In this document: positions 1-12,153 of the stretch, piece by piece
Numbering within the stretch: the stretch's first letter is position 1
Layout of the letters: each line of letters starts with the position of its first letter
Source: Lumbricus rubellus
Taxonomy: Eukaryota; Annelida; Clitellata; Crassiclitellata; Lumbricidae
Direction: 5' to 3'
Length of the DNA: 64,000 bases
NCBI GenBank assembly: GCA_945859605.1
Contig: OX243817.1
Coordinates: 24,550,394-24,614,393, forward strand
Program-made: the position numbers and the translations under genes
The notes under the pieces: model-generated
What the model was told of the DNA's origin: nothing
The model's database searches: none
What the model saw: only the letters and a program-made list of their open reading frames with translations

Positions 1-117
1 ATGCCATGGAGAAGTTAAAGCATATATTTTCTTTGGCAGACCAAGAACAAGTGCATGGGAAACGAAACCACTATTGACAGCGTCTTGTTCCATATAATAG
101 CCTATACATATATTATG

Positions 118-1138
118 CATGGGCGCCGACTCTGCGAGGCCCGTGAGTGCTCAGCACCACCAGAAATTGGCCATGCGAGGCCCGCCTATGCATGGGCACC
201 ACCAGAAATAAGCCAGCAAGATGTGCTTTTAAGATATTTTTCTCTGTTGGGATTGCTTATCTATAAAAATCATTCCATCTTTAGTATACTTTTTAAAATC
301 TCAGTTAGTTTAGGCCTACCTTACAATTTCTCCGTTTTATCCCATCTGGTGTCTGAACTCCATTGATCCTAAGCCGATCAGCGAATGCGAGGAAACCCCG
401 ATATCCTGCTTATTCGATCCGCTTCCGTAATTTTTTTTATTACGGACGAAGATGACGATTTGAATGACATTGTTTCTTTAGGCCTAATAGTGTATACATG
501 CTCAATAGTGTTCTTAATTCAGTGCTCGAGAGTCACCTCCCAGCATCATAAAAGCGGGATATTGTTGTGTCTTTAAAAACTAGGCTACTTGAAATACTAT
601 TTGAAAAACTATTCCACAGTGTTAATATTGGCTCACTAAACAGTGGCTAATTGTCTGATTTCTTGTGCAAAATTTGAGTATGTTGACCTAATTGAGGGAG
701 AGTGCTCCAAGACGCCCATGAAAACGAAGATTGTGCTTTTCTTCTGTGTGGATTCCAAGAGAAATAGGCTACATCAAACACAAAGAATGATCCAAAAAAT
801 GCAATGAGATAACAGGAAATTTTGACAAGGATGTCATGACGTCAAAATGATAGCCTAAGGTTCTACCATCGCAGTGTGACAATAAAAAAAATCAAAAATG
901 GGGAGGAGCACATCCTGTTCCCAAATCCCTACCCTGCTCGGCGCTGTGCTTCTCGGCGATCATACTTTGGCCGCGAGTTCGTCCCTTAAAACCAGGACCA
1001 AGTCTCCGCCTATGTGAACAGTGGTGATTTCAATAAGTCTCCTATAAAAAAGGGTAAAAAAAAATTTCGCGCGCTTACGCGCGCATACTTTCACATTCTT
1101 TGGGCACCCCCACTCTTCGGGTCAACTCGGCGCCTATG
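118..1138. mobile_element. hAT-type DNA transposon, non-autonomous (copy 1)
   Basis: A 1021-bp element flanked by an exact 8-bp direct repeat ATATTATG (110-117 and 1139-1146). Its ends are inverted: the left end begins CATGGGCGCCGACTC and the right end, read on the other strand, begins CATAGGCGCCGAGTT. Eight-bp target duplications are typical of hAT. No transposase reading frame is visible, so it needs a helper in trans. A second copy of the same family lies at 17379-24971 and is broken by later insertions. The short open frames inside it look like chance. Confidence 0.85.
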
Positions 1139-1342
1139 ATATTATGCATATATATATATATATAATATATGCATGTATATATATTATAGCGCCTTTCTAA
1201 ACGAAAGGAACGCACAGCGTTGATTGCTAAGAGGTCGGTAAGTAAGTGAACATTGCAGTTTGGTGACATCTGATCAGTTCTATTTGGAGATAAACTGGAA
1301 GCTCACCATGTCATTCAATCGGTTTCATATTATATAGTTCAA

Positions 1343-1414
1343 CAAGAAATTACTTTCTGCTTTCTTACATGTATATATATATATACATGTAAGAAAGCAG
1401 AAAGTAATTTCTTG
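1343..1414. repeat. Perfect 72-bp palindrome without spacer
   Basis: The 36 bases at 1343-1378 are the exact reverse complement of 1379-1414. The centre is an AT dinucleotide run and the arms carry a pyrimidine-rich ACTTTCTGCTTTCTTACATG segment. It sits between two (TA)n tracts (about 1141-1190 and 1415-1441). It may be a short foldback element or a replication or repair product; no coding capacity. Confidence 0.9.
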
Positions 1415-1446
<32 letters not shown>

Positions 1447-1990
1447 GTCAACGGAATCTGACCACGTGCGGGTTAGCGTTGCTTTAAATATACCTACGAG
1501 TTCGGGTTTCAAATGGTACATATACCAGAGAACAAAATATGATTTATACATATATATGTTATATAGGCCATATACGGTATATAAAAAAAAAATATATTCC
1601 ATATGGACTCCATTTTGCATGATAAGGTGAATAGACATTCTTACCGAGATGTTCTGCTGATGCAGGGCCTTCCTTCTGCCTGACATTCGTGGGATAATGA
1701 AGTATTTCATCTTTCAGCAGGATATATAGCGCTTCTGTACGCCCAGGACAACTCGGGAGACTGTTGTGTTACTGCAAACTGAAACTGATAATTTCATCCC
1801 GCCTATACGCTGGGGCCACCTTACAGTTGCCCTGTTCTAAATCGGAGAGGAAGACCACACAGAGAATGGTTGGACGACATCATCGGGTGGGGAAGAGCAT
1901 CACTCCAGGAGCTGAGTCACATGGCGATGGATAGGGAGCAGTGGAGATTTTTGGTGAAGATGGCAGTGGACACCGTTGAGCCCATGGTGC

Positions 1991-2288
<298 letters not shown>

Positions 2289-2739
2289 TGATGTTCTAAA
2301 TCCGGTAGGGCCTATAGGATTTGACGTGTCGTGAAAGATGAGGTTTACAGATCCGTGCATGAAGTGAATGAGTTGCATTGACGGTAATCAGCAGACAAAA
2401 ACAACACCGTCCTGAATCTATACAGACTTGAATTATTATAATAGATCTAATGATATTTTTGTCTATTCAACAATCCGGTTGACATGATTGTAGGTCGCAA
2501 CCGGTCACAGTGTAAAGTTCAGCAGTTATCTTAATCATCATCAATCTTATACCAACAGAACAGACAACTGCAATACATAAGCGCTATTATAATAGCAGCC
2601 TATAAAGCATGTCGATCCTACGGGGGGGTCGTGGCGGGAGCTTCGGCAACCAAAATCAGTTCAGTTGACAACCATGCCAGTGTGTTAGGCTATCGAATGA
2701 GCCACCGGTATACCCCAGACGTCTTCTTCTTCTTTCCCT

Positions 2740-3130
2740 TCAAGGCTAGAATTATTCCTCTGGCGAGGGGTCACCCGGGTCAGCCACTCGGATCCTTCTC
2801 CTCCACTTGTCTTTGTTTCCAGTGTCTTCTTTCTTCATTTTGAGCAGCTTCAGGTCCTGTTGTATCACATCCTCCCATCTTTTCTTCTGTCGTCCCCGAC
2901 TGCGTCGACCATACAGTCATACACCTCCGCTTGCATGATTCTTTTGACACAGCTATCCTCCTTTTTTCATTACGTGTCCATACCACCTCAGCCTGGTCTC
3001 TCGTGCCTTGTGAGTGATGCGCGCCACACCTAGGCCTATAGCTTCTTTCTGATGTCGTCACTTCGCTTCTTGTCTTTCAGGGATATACCAAGTATCCATA
3101 GCAGCATTCTCATCTCTGTTGTGATGTTTG
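2740..3130 (-). mobile_element. LINE reverse-transcriptase C-terminal fragment, degenerate
   Basis: Read on the minus strand, the segment gives the familiar tail of a non-LTR retrotransposon ORF2: a stretch reading LLWILGISLKDKKRSDDIRK is followed, after stops and a frame change, by LRWYGHVMK and a CVKRIM-like stretch. These are hallmarks of the region downstream of the RT domain in several LINE clades. Stops and shifts show it is dead. It overlaps the foldback structure at 3112-3300, whose left arm is built from the same LINE sequence. Confidence 0.7.
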
Positions 3131-3300
3131 TGGGTGTCAGGAATCCACACTTGAACGCATTATCCTATAGGCAGACAACAGAGATGAGAATCATCATCAT
3201 CATCAGGCTCCATGATGATGATGATTCTCATCTCTGTTGTCTGCCTAGGATAATGCGTGCAAGCGTGGATTTCTGACAACCACAAACATCACACAAAGAT
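3112..3300. repeat. Foldback (long imperfect hairpin) with (CAT)n loop
   Basis: Two arms of about 90 bases are inverted copies of one another: the left arm runs from ATCTCTGTTGTGATGTTTGTG to a run of ATC triplets, and the right arm returns through GATGATGATGATTCTCATCTCTGTTGTCTGCC to CACAAACATCACA. A few mismatches are present. The left arm continues into the LINE fragment at 2740-3130, so this looks like an inverted self-duplication of LINE sequence. Confidence 0.85.
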
Positions 3301-3401
3301 AAGTGGATGCTAGAAAGCCTAGAAAGGTGCAACGAAAGAGAGCAACAAATATGTTCGGGGGAATTCGGAACATATAAACGTATACACGAGAGATCAATTA
3401 A

Positions 3402-3476
3402 CCCTTTCCAGCCGGAATTGTTTTGATACCTATCCTGTCAATGGGGTTAGGGGTGACCCCATCCGGCGGGAAAGGG
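3402..3476. mobile_element. TTAA-flanked short palindromic MITE (piggyBac-like)
   Basis: Inverted ends CCCTTTCCAGCCGGA and, on the other strand, CCCTTTCCCGCCGGA, bordered on both sides by TTAA (3398-3401 and 3477-3480). TTAA duplication with CCCTTT ends is the piggyBac signature. It is related in end sequence and size to the three shorter copies at 29963, 47633 and 52384. Confidence 0.65.
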
Positions 3477-3671
3477 TTAAAGCGTGCGTTGACATCGCAG
3501 GAGAAAAGAATATGCAGAGGAGACTATTATTATTATTATTATTATTTTGCAAGCTGACGACTGAGTCTTTTAACACAGATAAAACACCATTATCGAGATT
3601 TTTCCAGCTGACTCGTGCACCCATCAGTGCATTATGGACAGAGATACAAGATACTCAGGAAGTCCGACGGC

Positions 3672-3745
3672 GACATCATCATCATCGTCGTCGTCGTCGT
3701 CATCATCATCATCATCGTCGTCGTCATCATCATCATCATCATCAT
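3672..3745 (+). repeat. (CAT)n/(CGT)n trinucleotide tract
   Basis: Alternating blocks of CAT and CGT triplets, about 75 bp. It produces His/Arg-rich or Met/Thr-rich frames that are not supported as genes. Confidence 0.95.
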
Positions 3746-4194
3746 GCAAAGATGATTTTCGGCAGCAGAGTAATTACCGCCTGGAACGAACTCTGAGCTG
3801 AGTGATGAGGCAGTTTCTGTGGATACAGCCAGACACTTCAAGGACAAGCTATGGCAGATGATTAGACAGGTATTAGTGTGGTGCACATGGTTCTCGCGCA
3901 GATTTCTAGTCTTCTGTAGTCCACAGTAAACCCTGTTATTTTATGTTGTTATAATCTCGCATCTGCAGGTCGCAGCTAAAGCAAAATATGTAGGGCACTT
4001 TTTAAATGAGTTTCTGCGCACGAATATATAGAGTTTATAGGCTATTAGGAAAAAAGATCTTGGACAATTTTTTTTAAAGTAGCCTAGATGGCATTGACCG
4101 ATTGCCTATATGCACTGCATACTGCATATTGCATAGCATGACGGGAGAGAATACTCAGTTGCGCTACATCATTCAAAATATCAGATGTTTATGT
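3746..4194. other. Non-genic stretch
   Basis: I see no gene. A short frame reading FGSRVITAWNEL at 3750-3796 could be a LINE C-terminal remnant, but it is too short to call. Confidence 0.3.
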
Positions 4195-4372
4195 GTATAC
4201 ACAGTTCAATGAATACAGACCCAGGCGTAGGCCTATATATAATATATATATAGGATATTATAATATTACATATAATTATATATGTCTGTATATATATATG
4301 TGTATATATATACATATGTTTAATGTATATGTGTTCAATGTATATATATATATATGCCTGCATATGCATTAT
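4195..4372. repeat. AT-rich imperfect (TA)n tract
   Basis: Long runs of TATATA with scattered ATG, TGTATA and CATATA. Simple-sequence DNA; nothing coding is supported. Confidence 0.85.
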
Positions 4373-4546
4373 AGATGAAATACAGCAGTCTAGTTAGAAA
4401 TGATGTTCACATTAGATTAGGCCTATCTGCCTGTAGGCCTATTATAGTATACGTATACGGTCGGCGGCACATGGAGTAAATGAAGCGTCTTTGCTGGCAG
4501 GAGGCGGGAGAAGGGGTGGCAGTGCAGCATTCATTCATTCATTTCA

Positions 4547-4605
4547 AGAACTTATATAGCGCCTCTTCAAGAAATCCACTCAGAAGCGCTCGCATGCTTA
4601 TGTAC
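4547..4605 (-). mobile_element. LINE/SINE 3' tail fragment
   Basis: Read on the minus strand it is GCGAGCGCTTCTGAGTGG, then CTTGAAGAGGCGCTATATAAG, the conserved 3' tail shared by this window's SINEs and by the LINE at 17455-23993. Only the 3' end is preserved, as expected for a 5'-truncated retroelement. Confidence 0.7.
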
Positions 4606-4749
4606 CTGATACACGAACCATGCAGTTCCTGACACTTGAGTTTTTTCTGTTGTTGAAAGATTTGTCTGTGTCCTGTGGTCCTCTCTGCAGAAAAGTCATC
4701 AAGCGTAGACTTCATGAAGATGACGAACATTAGGCTACCATGGTCAGGC

Positions 4750-6015
4750 TAATTATGACTCTATGCTTCAGACTAATTTCTCTAATAATAATTATTAGGC
4801 CTATAGCAGTGTCTTTTACGGTTCTATACGCGCGGCAATCAGACCTCGGTAAGTTATAATTAGCCTGACCATGTTAATGTTCGTAATAAGACGCGCGGTA
4901 ATGGGATTCGCCATGCAGCACGTCTGAAATGTGAAATCACAATTCCTTTCTAACATGCGAGACTTCATTACACTTCATTTCGCCTTTTCTTATCGCCTCT
5001 CATCGATCGAACTTTCACCGGCGGACGGACGCACGCACGCACAGCATTCTCCTCTCGATGAGATAAATCTTCTCTAGAAAGAAGGAAGCAAGGCGCAGGT
5101 TAGATATCTTAAGAATAATGTTGCCCATCCGTCGCTTGGCGGCTGCTCGTAGGTCGCGATAAAGCTGAGTCGTGCGTAAATTACAGTCGACTCTTTGACG
5201 CAATTCTTCCTCCTTCTCCTCCTCCTGTACAGGAAGGCAGGAAGCCAGTTTAATGGACCCGACGCCGCCATGTTGGACGTTTGATCGATGTCCGCAAGAT
5301 AATCCCATGCATCAGAGTTTCACTGCCGCAGTCTGCTGCAGTGTCAAACACTTGATTCCAGTAAAAAAAATCGATCCCACTTCGACCTTGACAAGATTCA
5401 AGAAGATTGGTCTAATCTTAGATTAGAATGATCCTGGATTAGGCCATGGGTCGATGGGCGCCCGTGTAGGCTATAGGGGCAAGAGGGGACATCTACCCCT
5501 CTGGAAAGTTCACACCCTTTAGCCTATAACAACTCTTTGATTTTGATTTTTTTACCAAAATTCGTTGCACTAGAACACTAATTATAGCCTACCAACGACA
5601 AAAAGAAAACGAAAAACTCACATTTATAAGAAACCTCTATGAAAAATACCCATAGCCTAAAGTATAGGCTAGACCGACTTATATATAAACAAAGACTGAA
5701 TAGAAAAAGCAAACGCGAATTTCTAAAGGAAGGAAAGAATGAAAAATGCAATTTTAGGATGTGAGAGCAGTCAATGGTTAATAAAAAAATTCTAAATGTC
5801 AACCAGACTTAAAATGATGATGCCACTTTTCGGACCAAAATATAAAAAAGAAATGCATTTGGAACTTAGTCAACGTCAGGTGGCGACAATGATGCATTGT
5901 TCTATTTTGATGCATTGTTCTATATTTGACCATCGCGTCCAAAAAACCTTTTGAAAATCATTTAACAGGAGTCAAAGGTTGCTGCAGCAGCTCATGATGA
6001 ATAATGACCATTGAT
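4750..6015. other. Intergenic DNA, no gene seen
   Basis: Unique-looking sequence with several TAGGCCTA or AGGCCTA motifs. A fragment near 5455-5510 (GATGGGCGCCCGTGTAGG followed by GGGGCAAGAGGGG) resembles the ends of the hAT MITE at 7885-8184. No convincing exon on either strand. Confidence 0.5.
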
Positions 6016-6019
6016 CATT

Positions 6020-6105
6020 TAGCATCGTCAGTGGTAATAACCAGCACACACAAACACACACACGCACACACACACACACGCCCCCCCCCCACACACACGT
6101 ACACA
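6020..6105 (+). repeat. (CA)n microsatellite with C-run
   Basis: CA-rich simple sequence with a 10-base C run, directly upstream of the SINE at 6106. A second CA tract (6310-6352) follows that SINE. Confidence 0.9.
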
Positions 6106-6312
6106 TGGGGCGTGGTGGTGTAGTGGTGGCGTCGTTGTCTTGGAACCGGAAGGTTCGAGGTTCGAATCCACCTCGCCGCGTAAGGACCTTGAGCAAGTTC
6201 TTCACTCACAATTGCTCAGCGCTTCGGCGTGAAACTCCGATGCAGTGTCCGCTCTGCATCGGGAGCGCCTCTGAGTAGACAGAGCTTGAAGGGGCGCTAT
6301 AACAAGTGCACA
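6106..6312 (+). mobile_element. tRNA-derived SINE (copy 1)
   Basis: The head carries RNA polymerase III internal promoter boxes: an A-box-like TGGTGTAGTGG at 6116-6126 and a perfect B box GGTTCGAATCC at 6159-6169. The body contains CCTTGAGCAAGTTCTTCACTC and CGGCGTGAAACTCCG. The tail reads GGGAGCGCCTCTGAGTAGA, then CTTGAAGGGGCGCTATAAC. Other full copies are at 25278-25495 and 56098-56312. It is not a functional tRNA gene, because there is no cloverleaf acceptor stem and the unit runs about 200 bp. Confidence 0.9.
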
Positions 6313-6479
6313 AACAAACACGCACACACCCACAAACACAAACACACACACAGGTGCTTTGCAAAGAGCCACTGCTCTTTAGCCCTAATGCTGACGTCGA
6401 CTCTTTACAAACATATAATTTTGTTTCAGCCTCCCAACCGAGTCTTCCCGTATGAATACGTGTAGTTCAAAGGTGGTCC

Positions 6480-7884
6480 GGGTCGAGTTACCATAGGATC
6501 AGAGGAAGGGTACGGGTACTAAGGTAGGTGTCGTCTTGGTCGTGAATTGGCTATGACTTAATATTAAGAGACTCGCATTTTTGCAACGTGTAAGACCACG
6601 AATACTTTTAACAAGGCGACAAGAAACTCAAGAGTCCCAGGAATCCCAACGTTAAGCCGAATAATGTCTGCAAGTATATTTATTCATCAAATGCTTCGCA
6701 AATTGCACTAGGCACAGATTATATTGCCTCTATTGCAGTCGCTACTTACTTATTTATGTAGCCATCTAGCAGACGACCCAGATATACAGACGCAAATCCG
6801 ACAGCCGAGGCGCGAAAACAACCACATTAGTATAATAAGTGTCATGGCGCAGTTTGACGTTGCCAACGACGCCATCTTGTACCATGACTGTGCACATTGC
6901 TATCTTATGCATCATTTAATCGCTGAAATCCGTGACATGTTTGACGGAACAGAATTAAAGGTCAAAGGAAGAGCAGGCCTGTTCAGAAAGTGCCTCGCAA
7001 TAATGTGCAATTAAGAGACGAACGAAGAGTCGAAAATACATGTAGGACAATGGTAGCAATGAAACTGGCAGTGATCATGACCTACTGAGTAGGCCTACAG
7101 TAACTGGCATCAAGACGAATTCCGAACACAGTGTAACCTGTTTCTTTCCAATCTTTTATCCGTTTCAAGCTAGTTTGAGAAGACGTGCTGTGGTAGCCTA
7201 TATTAATCGACGGCGTTGCTTAGATGCTTTTCTTGTTTTAGCCCTTTAGGCTATAGGTTGAGGGTATCAAATCAAAATAATCAAATCAAAATGAGTTTAT
7301 TCTGAGAGAAAAAACCCAACCATGAACCAGTCATCTTCTAAAATACCTACACTAGACCTAGTATGGCTGTCACGATTTTATGGGGAAATATTATGGGTCT
7401 CCATTATTTAGTTACAATTTGCAGTTTCTCGAACATTGTAAATTTCCTGATTTTTTTTGCGCCAACAAACGTCAAAGAGAGTAAAACATTGTACCTATCA
7501 TTTTTTTGTTTCAGTGTGAAATCTGTAGAAAACATTTAGCACGAAAAACACACGTTTTAAAATCGACTTTTTGGCTGCTCTGTCGTGAATTTGATCTCAC
7601 GATAAAGCTAAACAATCAAATATTTATCGCGAGTAGCCTAATTTAACGCAGATGGCAAACTCTTCGTCGGGACAGATTAGGCTAAATGACAGCAAAATGT
7701 CATGTTTGACAGAAATTGTATCTGAAGGAAAGCAGTGCAGATACCTAGAACTGCATTTCCTCAAAGTGGGCTTTTATTTGCGATAAGTGCATTACAACTA
7801 ATTGTACATGCACATATCCAAAAGTCATAAAGCGATATTATGAAATGGAAACAAATAATATTGCTGAACTCTAGTCATTCTTGC
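6480..7884. other. Intergenic DNA, no gene seen
   Basis: No exon or repeat with clear boundaries. An open frame at 6724-7014 (plus strand, 96 codons) has no recognisable domain, no strong initiation context and non-ATG alternatives, so I do not call it a gene. Confidence 0.5.
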
Positions 7885-8184
7885 CATGGGCGCCCGCAGA
7901 AATGTCTGCAGGAGTGGCAAAACACAATGACCGGTCAATTTTTTTTACCAAGAGCTTGAAAATACAAAGCAGAAAATCAGGAAGACGGTTATTTTTTCAC
8001 AGTGGTTTCCAAATGTCAATTTCTCAGTTTCACGCTACATGTGTAGGTCTATAATTAGTCAAATTAGCGTTTTAGTGCGGAGGAATTTGTTAAAAACCAA
8101 AAAGTAGTAGGCCTAGTTAAAAAATAGGACATCGATTTCCCATTGGGCAAGTGCCCCTCTTGCTCCTATGTGCGGGCGCCCATG
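7885..8184. mobile_element. hAT-type MITE, 300 bp
   Basis: Exact 8-bp target duplication ATTCTTGC (7877-7884 and 8185-8192). Terminal inverted repeats CATGGGCGCCCGCA at the left and TGCGGGCGCCCATG at the right. No coding capacity. The CATGGGCG terminus is close to that of the larger element at 118-1138. A degraded relative is at about 63480-63723. Confidence 0.9.
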
Positions 8185-8192
8185 ATTCTTGC

Positions 8193-11160
8193 TTCTAAAT
8201 AAATGACAATATAGTATCTTGGAAAGAGCTCCGATTTCTTCCGCAATGCAACAAGGAAAGGTTGGTATCGTGGACTCACAATAAAGGAGTCAGACGGAGA
8301 CCTAACGGGATTCTATCCGGTAACCGGGCTGTGTTGGTAGAACAGTAAATGCGTTCTTTGACTTATCAGCGTAAAGGCAACTCGTTCGAAGTCACATATT
8401 ATTTCAGAGGCCGATCGGAACATTCGAGCAGAAATTCTTTATTGCAACAGTTTTACACTTTTGAAACAGTTTGGACGACATCTAGTGTTTAATCTAGCCA
8501 TCTCCCGAGGACTATAATTATACAGGGTGAGCAATAGAAAGACTCTCTAATGTTTCGCCAATATCTAGAACAGAAGTAAGAATTTCTAATTCAAATTTTA
8601 TAGGTTTCAAGACAGTTGATATCATCGTAGAATGGCCAAATTTAACCACAGTATTTTAAACAGAGCAAACGTTATATAACTTTTAGTGAGTCCACCCACT
8701 TTTTTTGACGATTTAAAAACATAAACAATTCACAAGCCATCCAGTAAATCGCGATTCAGCTGATATCATTCTCTTGGTTTCACCACCTTTGTTGTAATGT
8801 ATAAATAAATAGTTTAAAAAAAATAAAATGCCAACAGATTCAGCAACGCCCTTAGTCCGACAACAATATTATGGAGTCGTATCCATTATGCGACTTTGGT
8901 GCTACACATTTGACCTCTAAACACGAAATCCTGATTTCGACACTGCAACTAAGAATGATACACGAGGTCATGGTATACGCGAGGCATACGTTTCAGCTCT
9001 AATCAGCGTGTGCTTCTTGAGGTTCATTGAATTCGCTCTCACGACCTAATTCATTTAATTTGAGTCACGAAACCGCCAGACTTTCGAACCGAACGCCAAA
9101 ATCGTGTGTGATGAGTGTTTCGTTTTCAGTGCAGCAACCCTAGAAATGCTTCTCTGTTGTCGTGGCAACTCCTGCTGTTGTGGACTCAAATTTGAGTCCA
9201 CTTTAAGGTTGTGTTAGAATAAAATTGCCCTGTTAGGTCTAAGCGTCATTTTGGGCTTTTAAAAAGGTATACCCTACTGTATATTATTTAGGGCAAGACA
9301 CGTACATGAATGAATGCAATACCATTCATCCATTCAAGAATTTATATGACGTCTATTCAGCGAGACTACTGTATACTCAGAAGAGCTTCCGATTCTAGCA
9401 TGACAAAAGTACAGCTTTGGGTTGAATTTAAAATGCTAAGAGCTCCTCAAAAGCAAATGTATCTCCTGTGGGAGCCCATCAAGACTACCGGGCCCCTAAG
9501 GAAATAACTCGATGTTGCATAGAACTGCAGTTCGTGCGAATGGAACCAAGAGCACCCCTTATGTGCAGAATGTAGGGGCGGTAGCCTTGGACACAATAAG
9601 CCTATAGGCTAGGTCTACAGTAGGTTGGTGCGACGGCACCTAGCCTACATGGCTGTTGCAGGGGGCTCCAGTTTTAAGAATAACTGCATGGAATAACTTC
9701 ACCGGATATAGGACTAGGCTGCTCTAAATGCATGTTTCATTGAACACTTCATGTGGTGATATAGTAGGCCTAGACTCCTAGTAGTTGACCAAGATTATTA
9801 ATTTTTACAAACGACTTGAGAACTTTAGAACTTATAAGATCAAGATCCACAAAAGTTCTGCAGATCAGAAGCAAACTCTTTGTTACTCGTTCACAATGTA
9901 ACCACCGCGTTGTAGATAGATCTATGCGGACGGTGATCTCAGAGTGCCAACGGTAGCCAACCGAAGTGCAGACCAGCGAAAGCACATTGGATATGGATGC
10001 GCTTGAAAAACGGACAGACTTCCATCGTGTAGGATTAAATGCGATGCATGAATAGGCCTACACAGATTTCCTTGGAGAACGTTGTCAGTTCAAGCTGAGC
10101 GCTGATTTTCCATCCATCAGTATATAGCCTACCAAAGGCTATCATCGAGAGAAAAGAGCAATTACGTTTCGAAGACGGATAACCGCCTCCGCCACGCACA
10201 CATCCCATAAAGGTCTTGTTATGCGGACATTCCAGTCGAATAATTGTAAAAGACGGCACCGGTTAAAAATCGCCAGATTCTCTCGCTCACCGGTCGACAT
10301 TTGTCTTGACAAATTAAATGCCGGAAGAACCAACCATTAGACCCTGGTTCTCCCTGGGACCATTTCGCGTGCAAAATCACTCGCAGCACAACACTGCAAG
10401 CTAATCGAATTTAAAACAATTCCCCCAAGGAGTTGCGCTGCAGTTCAGATACCGAGGGAAAACTGATGTTTTGCCGGCATATAGGCGGTCGGTCGATATA
10501 ATCTGAGATGTGTTTCGCACGGGTTTGCATAGAACGCCCTCCTTCGTTGAAAGTGGAAACGGAAATTGAGAGGTTTTGGTTGTGCAGAAGAACGCGTGCA
10601 ATCAGAGTTATCAGACTAAAGAGATCTGCATCCTGAAAAAATGAGTAGGCTATTCTAATCTAATATCATGCGGATCTGATTAATCTGATTAATCTGAATT
10701 CCTTTGCGCACGTAACCATCGACACTATACGCGGCGCAAGACTGGGAAACTATTTGAAGGAAGCTCTAATGATTCGAATTACAAAGCAGATCGCTGATTA
10801 TTATATATTAAATGGCTGTTTGGCAGATCCAAACAACAGATTATTGAAATGCTTTCCTTGTCTGCGAACGGTAGACCCAACGACGAAGCGATAGATGCGT
10901 CAGGAGAATGCTGATGATGGCTCTGAAATTAAACATCAGCCTCTGACTTTTCATTACTATTATGCCTTAATATGTTTACGTTCTCATGCCAAACGATATT
11001 AAACTGATGTTAGCATATACAAAAATAGCCAATCAGCTGAATTAGTTACTGAACAAGTTCATCTGAAGGAATGAATATAAAATGCAGATCTATTTCACGA
11101 GTGAATGATTCAATGTTGAAATGGTCACGCAGTTGCTTACTGATGCTGCATGACAACAGC
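8193..11160. other. Intergenic DNA with possible decayed transposon
   Basis: No gene found. A TACAGGGTGAGCAATAGAAAG sequence at about 8520-8540 looks like one end of a mariner/IS630-type element, but I find no matching right end. A degenerate LINE/SINE tail may be present at 9338-9402 (TTTATATGACGTCTATTCAG with TACTCAGAAGAGCTTCCG). The rest is unique-looking. Confidence 0.35.
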
Positions 11161-11179
11161 AACTGGCTTTGATCCACTG

Positions 11180-11300
11180 ACCGACTGATTGATTGACTGA
11201 CTGACTGACTGATCGACTAACTGACTGGCCGACTGACCGACCGATTGACCGACTACCCGACCGACCGACCGACTGACTTATTCATTCATTCACGCATTCA
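11180..11300 (+). repeat. Degenerate tetranucleotide array (GACT/GACC/TTCA)n
   Basis: GACT and GACC tetramers pass into TTCATTCATTCA, about 250 bp upstream of the candidate promoter of the muscarinic receptor gene. Confidence 0.85.
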
Positions 11301-11433
11301 CTCTCTCACCAATCTTACTCTCTGTTGCGGACGCCAATCTTTGGGCGAATGCATCGTAGGCTATCGAACAGCATACTGCACGCGTCTTGCTATATCCAAC
11401 GAGTCATCCTGTCCAATTTGATTTGGTCATTGG

Positions 11434-11535
11434 TATATAACTGCAAACAGCAGTCAGTCACAGTCCGCTTAATCTCAGCAGACGGTGCAGCAGGCGACAG
11501 TGCGACACGGTCAACGGGGTTTCTGAGTGTGAGTG
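11434..11535 (+). promoter_or_regulatory. Candidate core promoter and 5' exon of the muscarinic receptor gene
   Basis: A TATATAA box at 11434-11440 is followed 20-30 bases later by overlapping initiator-like TCAGTC/TCACAG (11454-11464) and an AGACGG motif near 11479 that resembles a DPE. A TGAGT/GTGAGTGG donor-like site follows at about 11527-11536, so a 5'-UTR intron ending near 12440 (CGCGTCAG) is possible. Placement about 1 kb upstream of the start codon is the only link to the gene; there is no transcript evidence. Confidence 0.35.
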
Positions 11536-11925
11536 GACGGTCGTCGGTGCTTGTCGGCGGCGCCGCCTGCACGGCCGTTAATCAGCTCGGAAATGTCCTT
11601 TTAGCGCTGAGTTACTTGTTTCTTTCGCTCCTCCAGTCGCCAGTCTTCGTTGCGTCGCCGCGGCGTAAATCGTTTTAGGATAACGGTGACTTAGCGGTGG
11701 ACAGACGACGGCCATTTAGATGCCAGAGTTAATTAATTTGTCATGTGTTTGCTTGTGTGCCAGGAATCGTCGTCGTCGTCGTCGCCATCTCTCGATGCGT
11801 CTTCTTTGTCTCTCTCAACCGATGATGACCACTGCTGGACAATACTGGACACTACTGGACAATAGGATTCGCACGAACGACTGTCTAGAAACGGTGGCAC
11901 TGACCGAGTGAGTTCATCGGAGCGG

Positions 11926-12153
11926 ATGCGACTTATACACGGATATTTTCGTTGTATAACACGCATTGCATGCGGCTTATACACGGAACTTTCGTTGTAT
12001 AGCACGCACTATATTCGACTTATACACGGAAACTTTCATGGTTAACACGCACTATGTTCGATTTATACACAGACACTTGGTTGGATAACACGCACTGTAT
12101 TCGACTTATGCACGGAAACTTTCATGGATAGGACGCACTGCATGCGATATGCG
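11926..12153 (+). repeat. 43-44-bp tandem repeat, about five units, upstream of the receptor
   Basis: Units share GACTTATACACGGA, then CTTTCRTGGATAACACGCACT. The CTTATACAC element recurs at about 11932, 11975, 12019, 12062 and 12105, giving the period. The array ends about 320 bp before the receptor start codon, in the putative 5' UTR or first intron. Confidence 0.9.

Noticed and set aside
6116..6190. tRNA gene suggested by A and B boxes
   Set aside because: The boxes belong to a repeated 200-bp SINE with a conserved tail; no complete cloverleaf.
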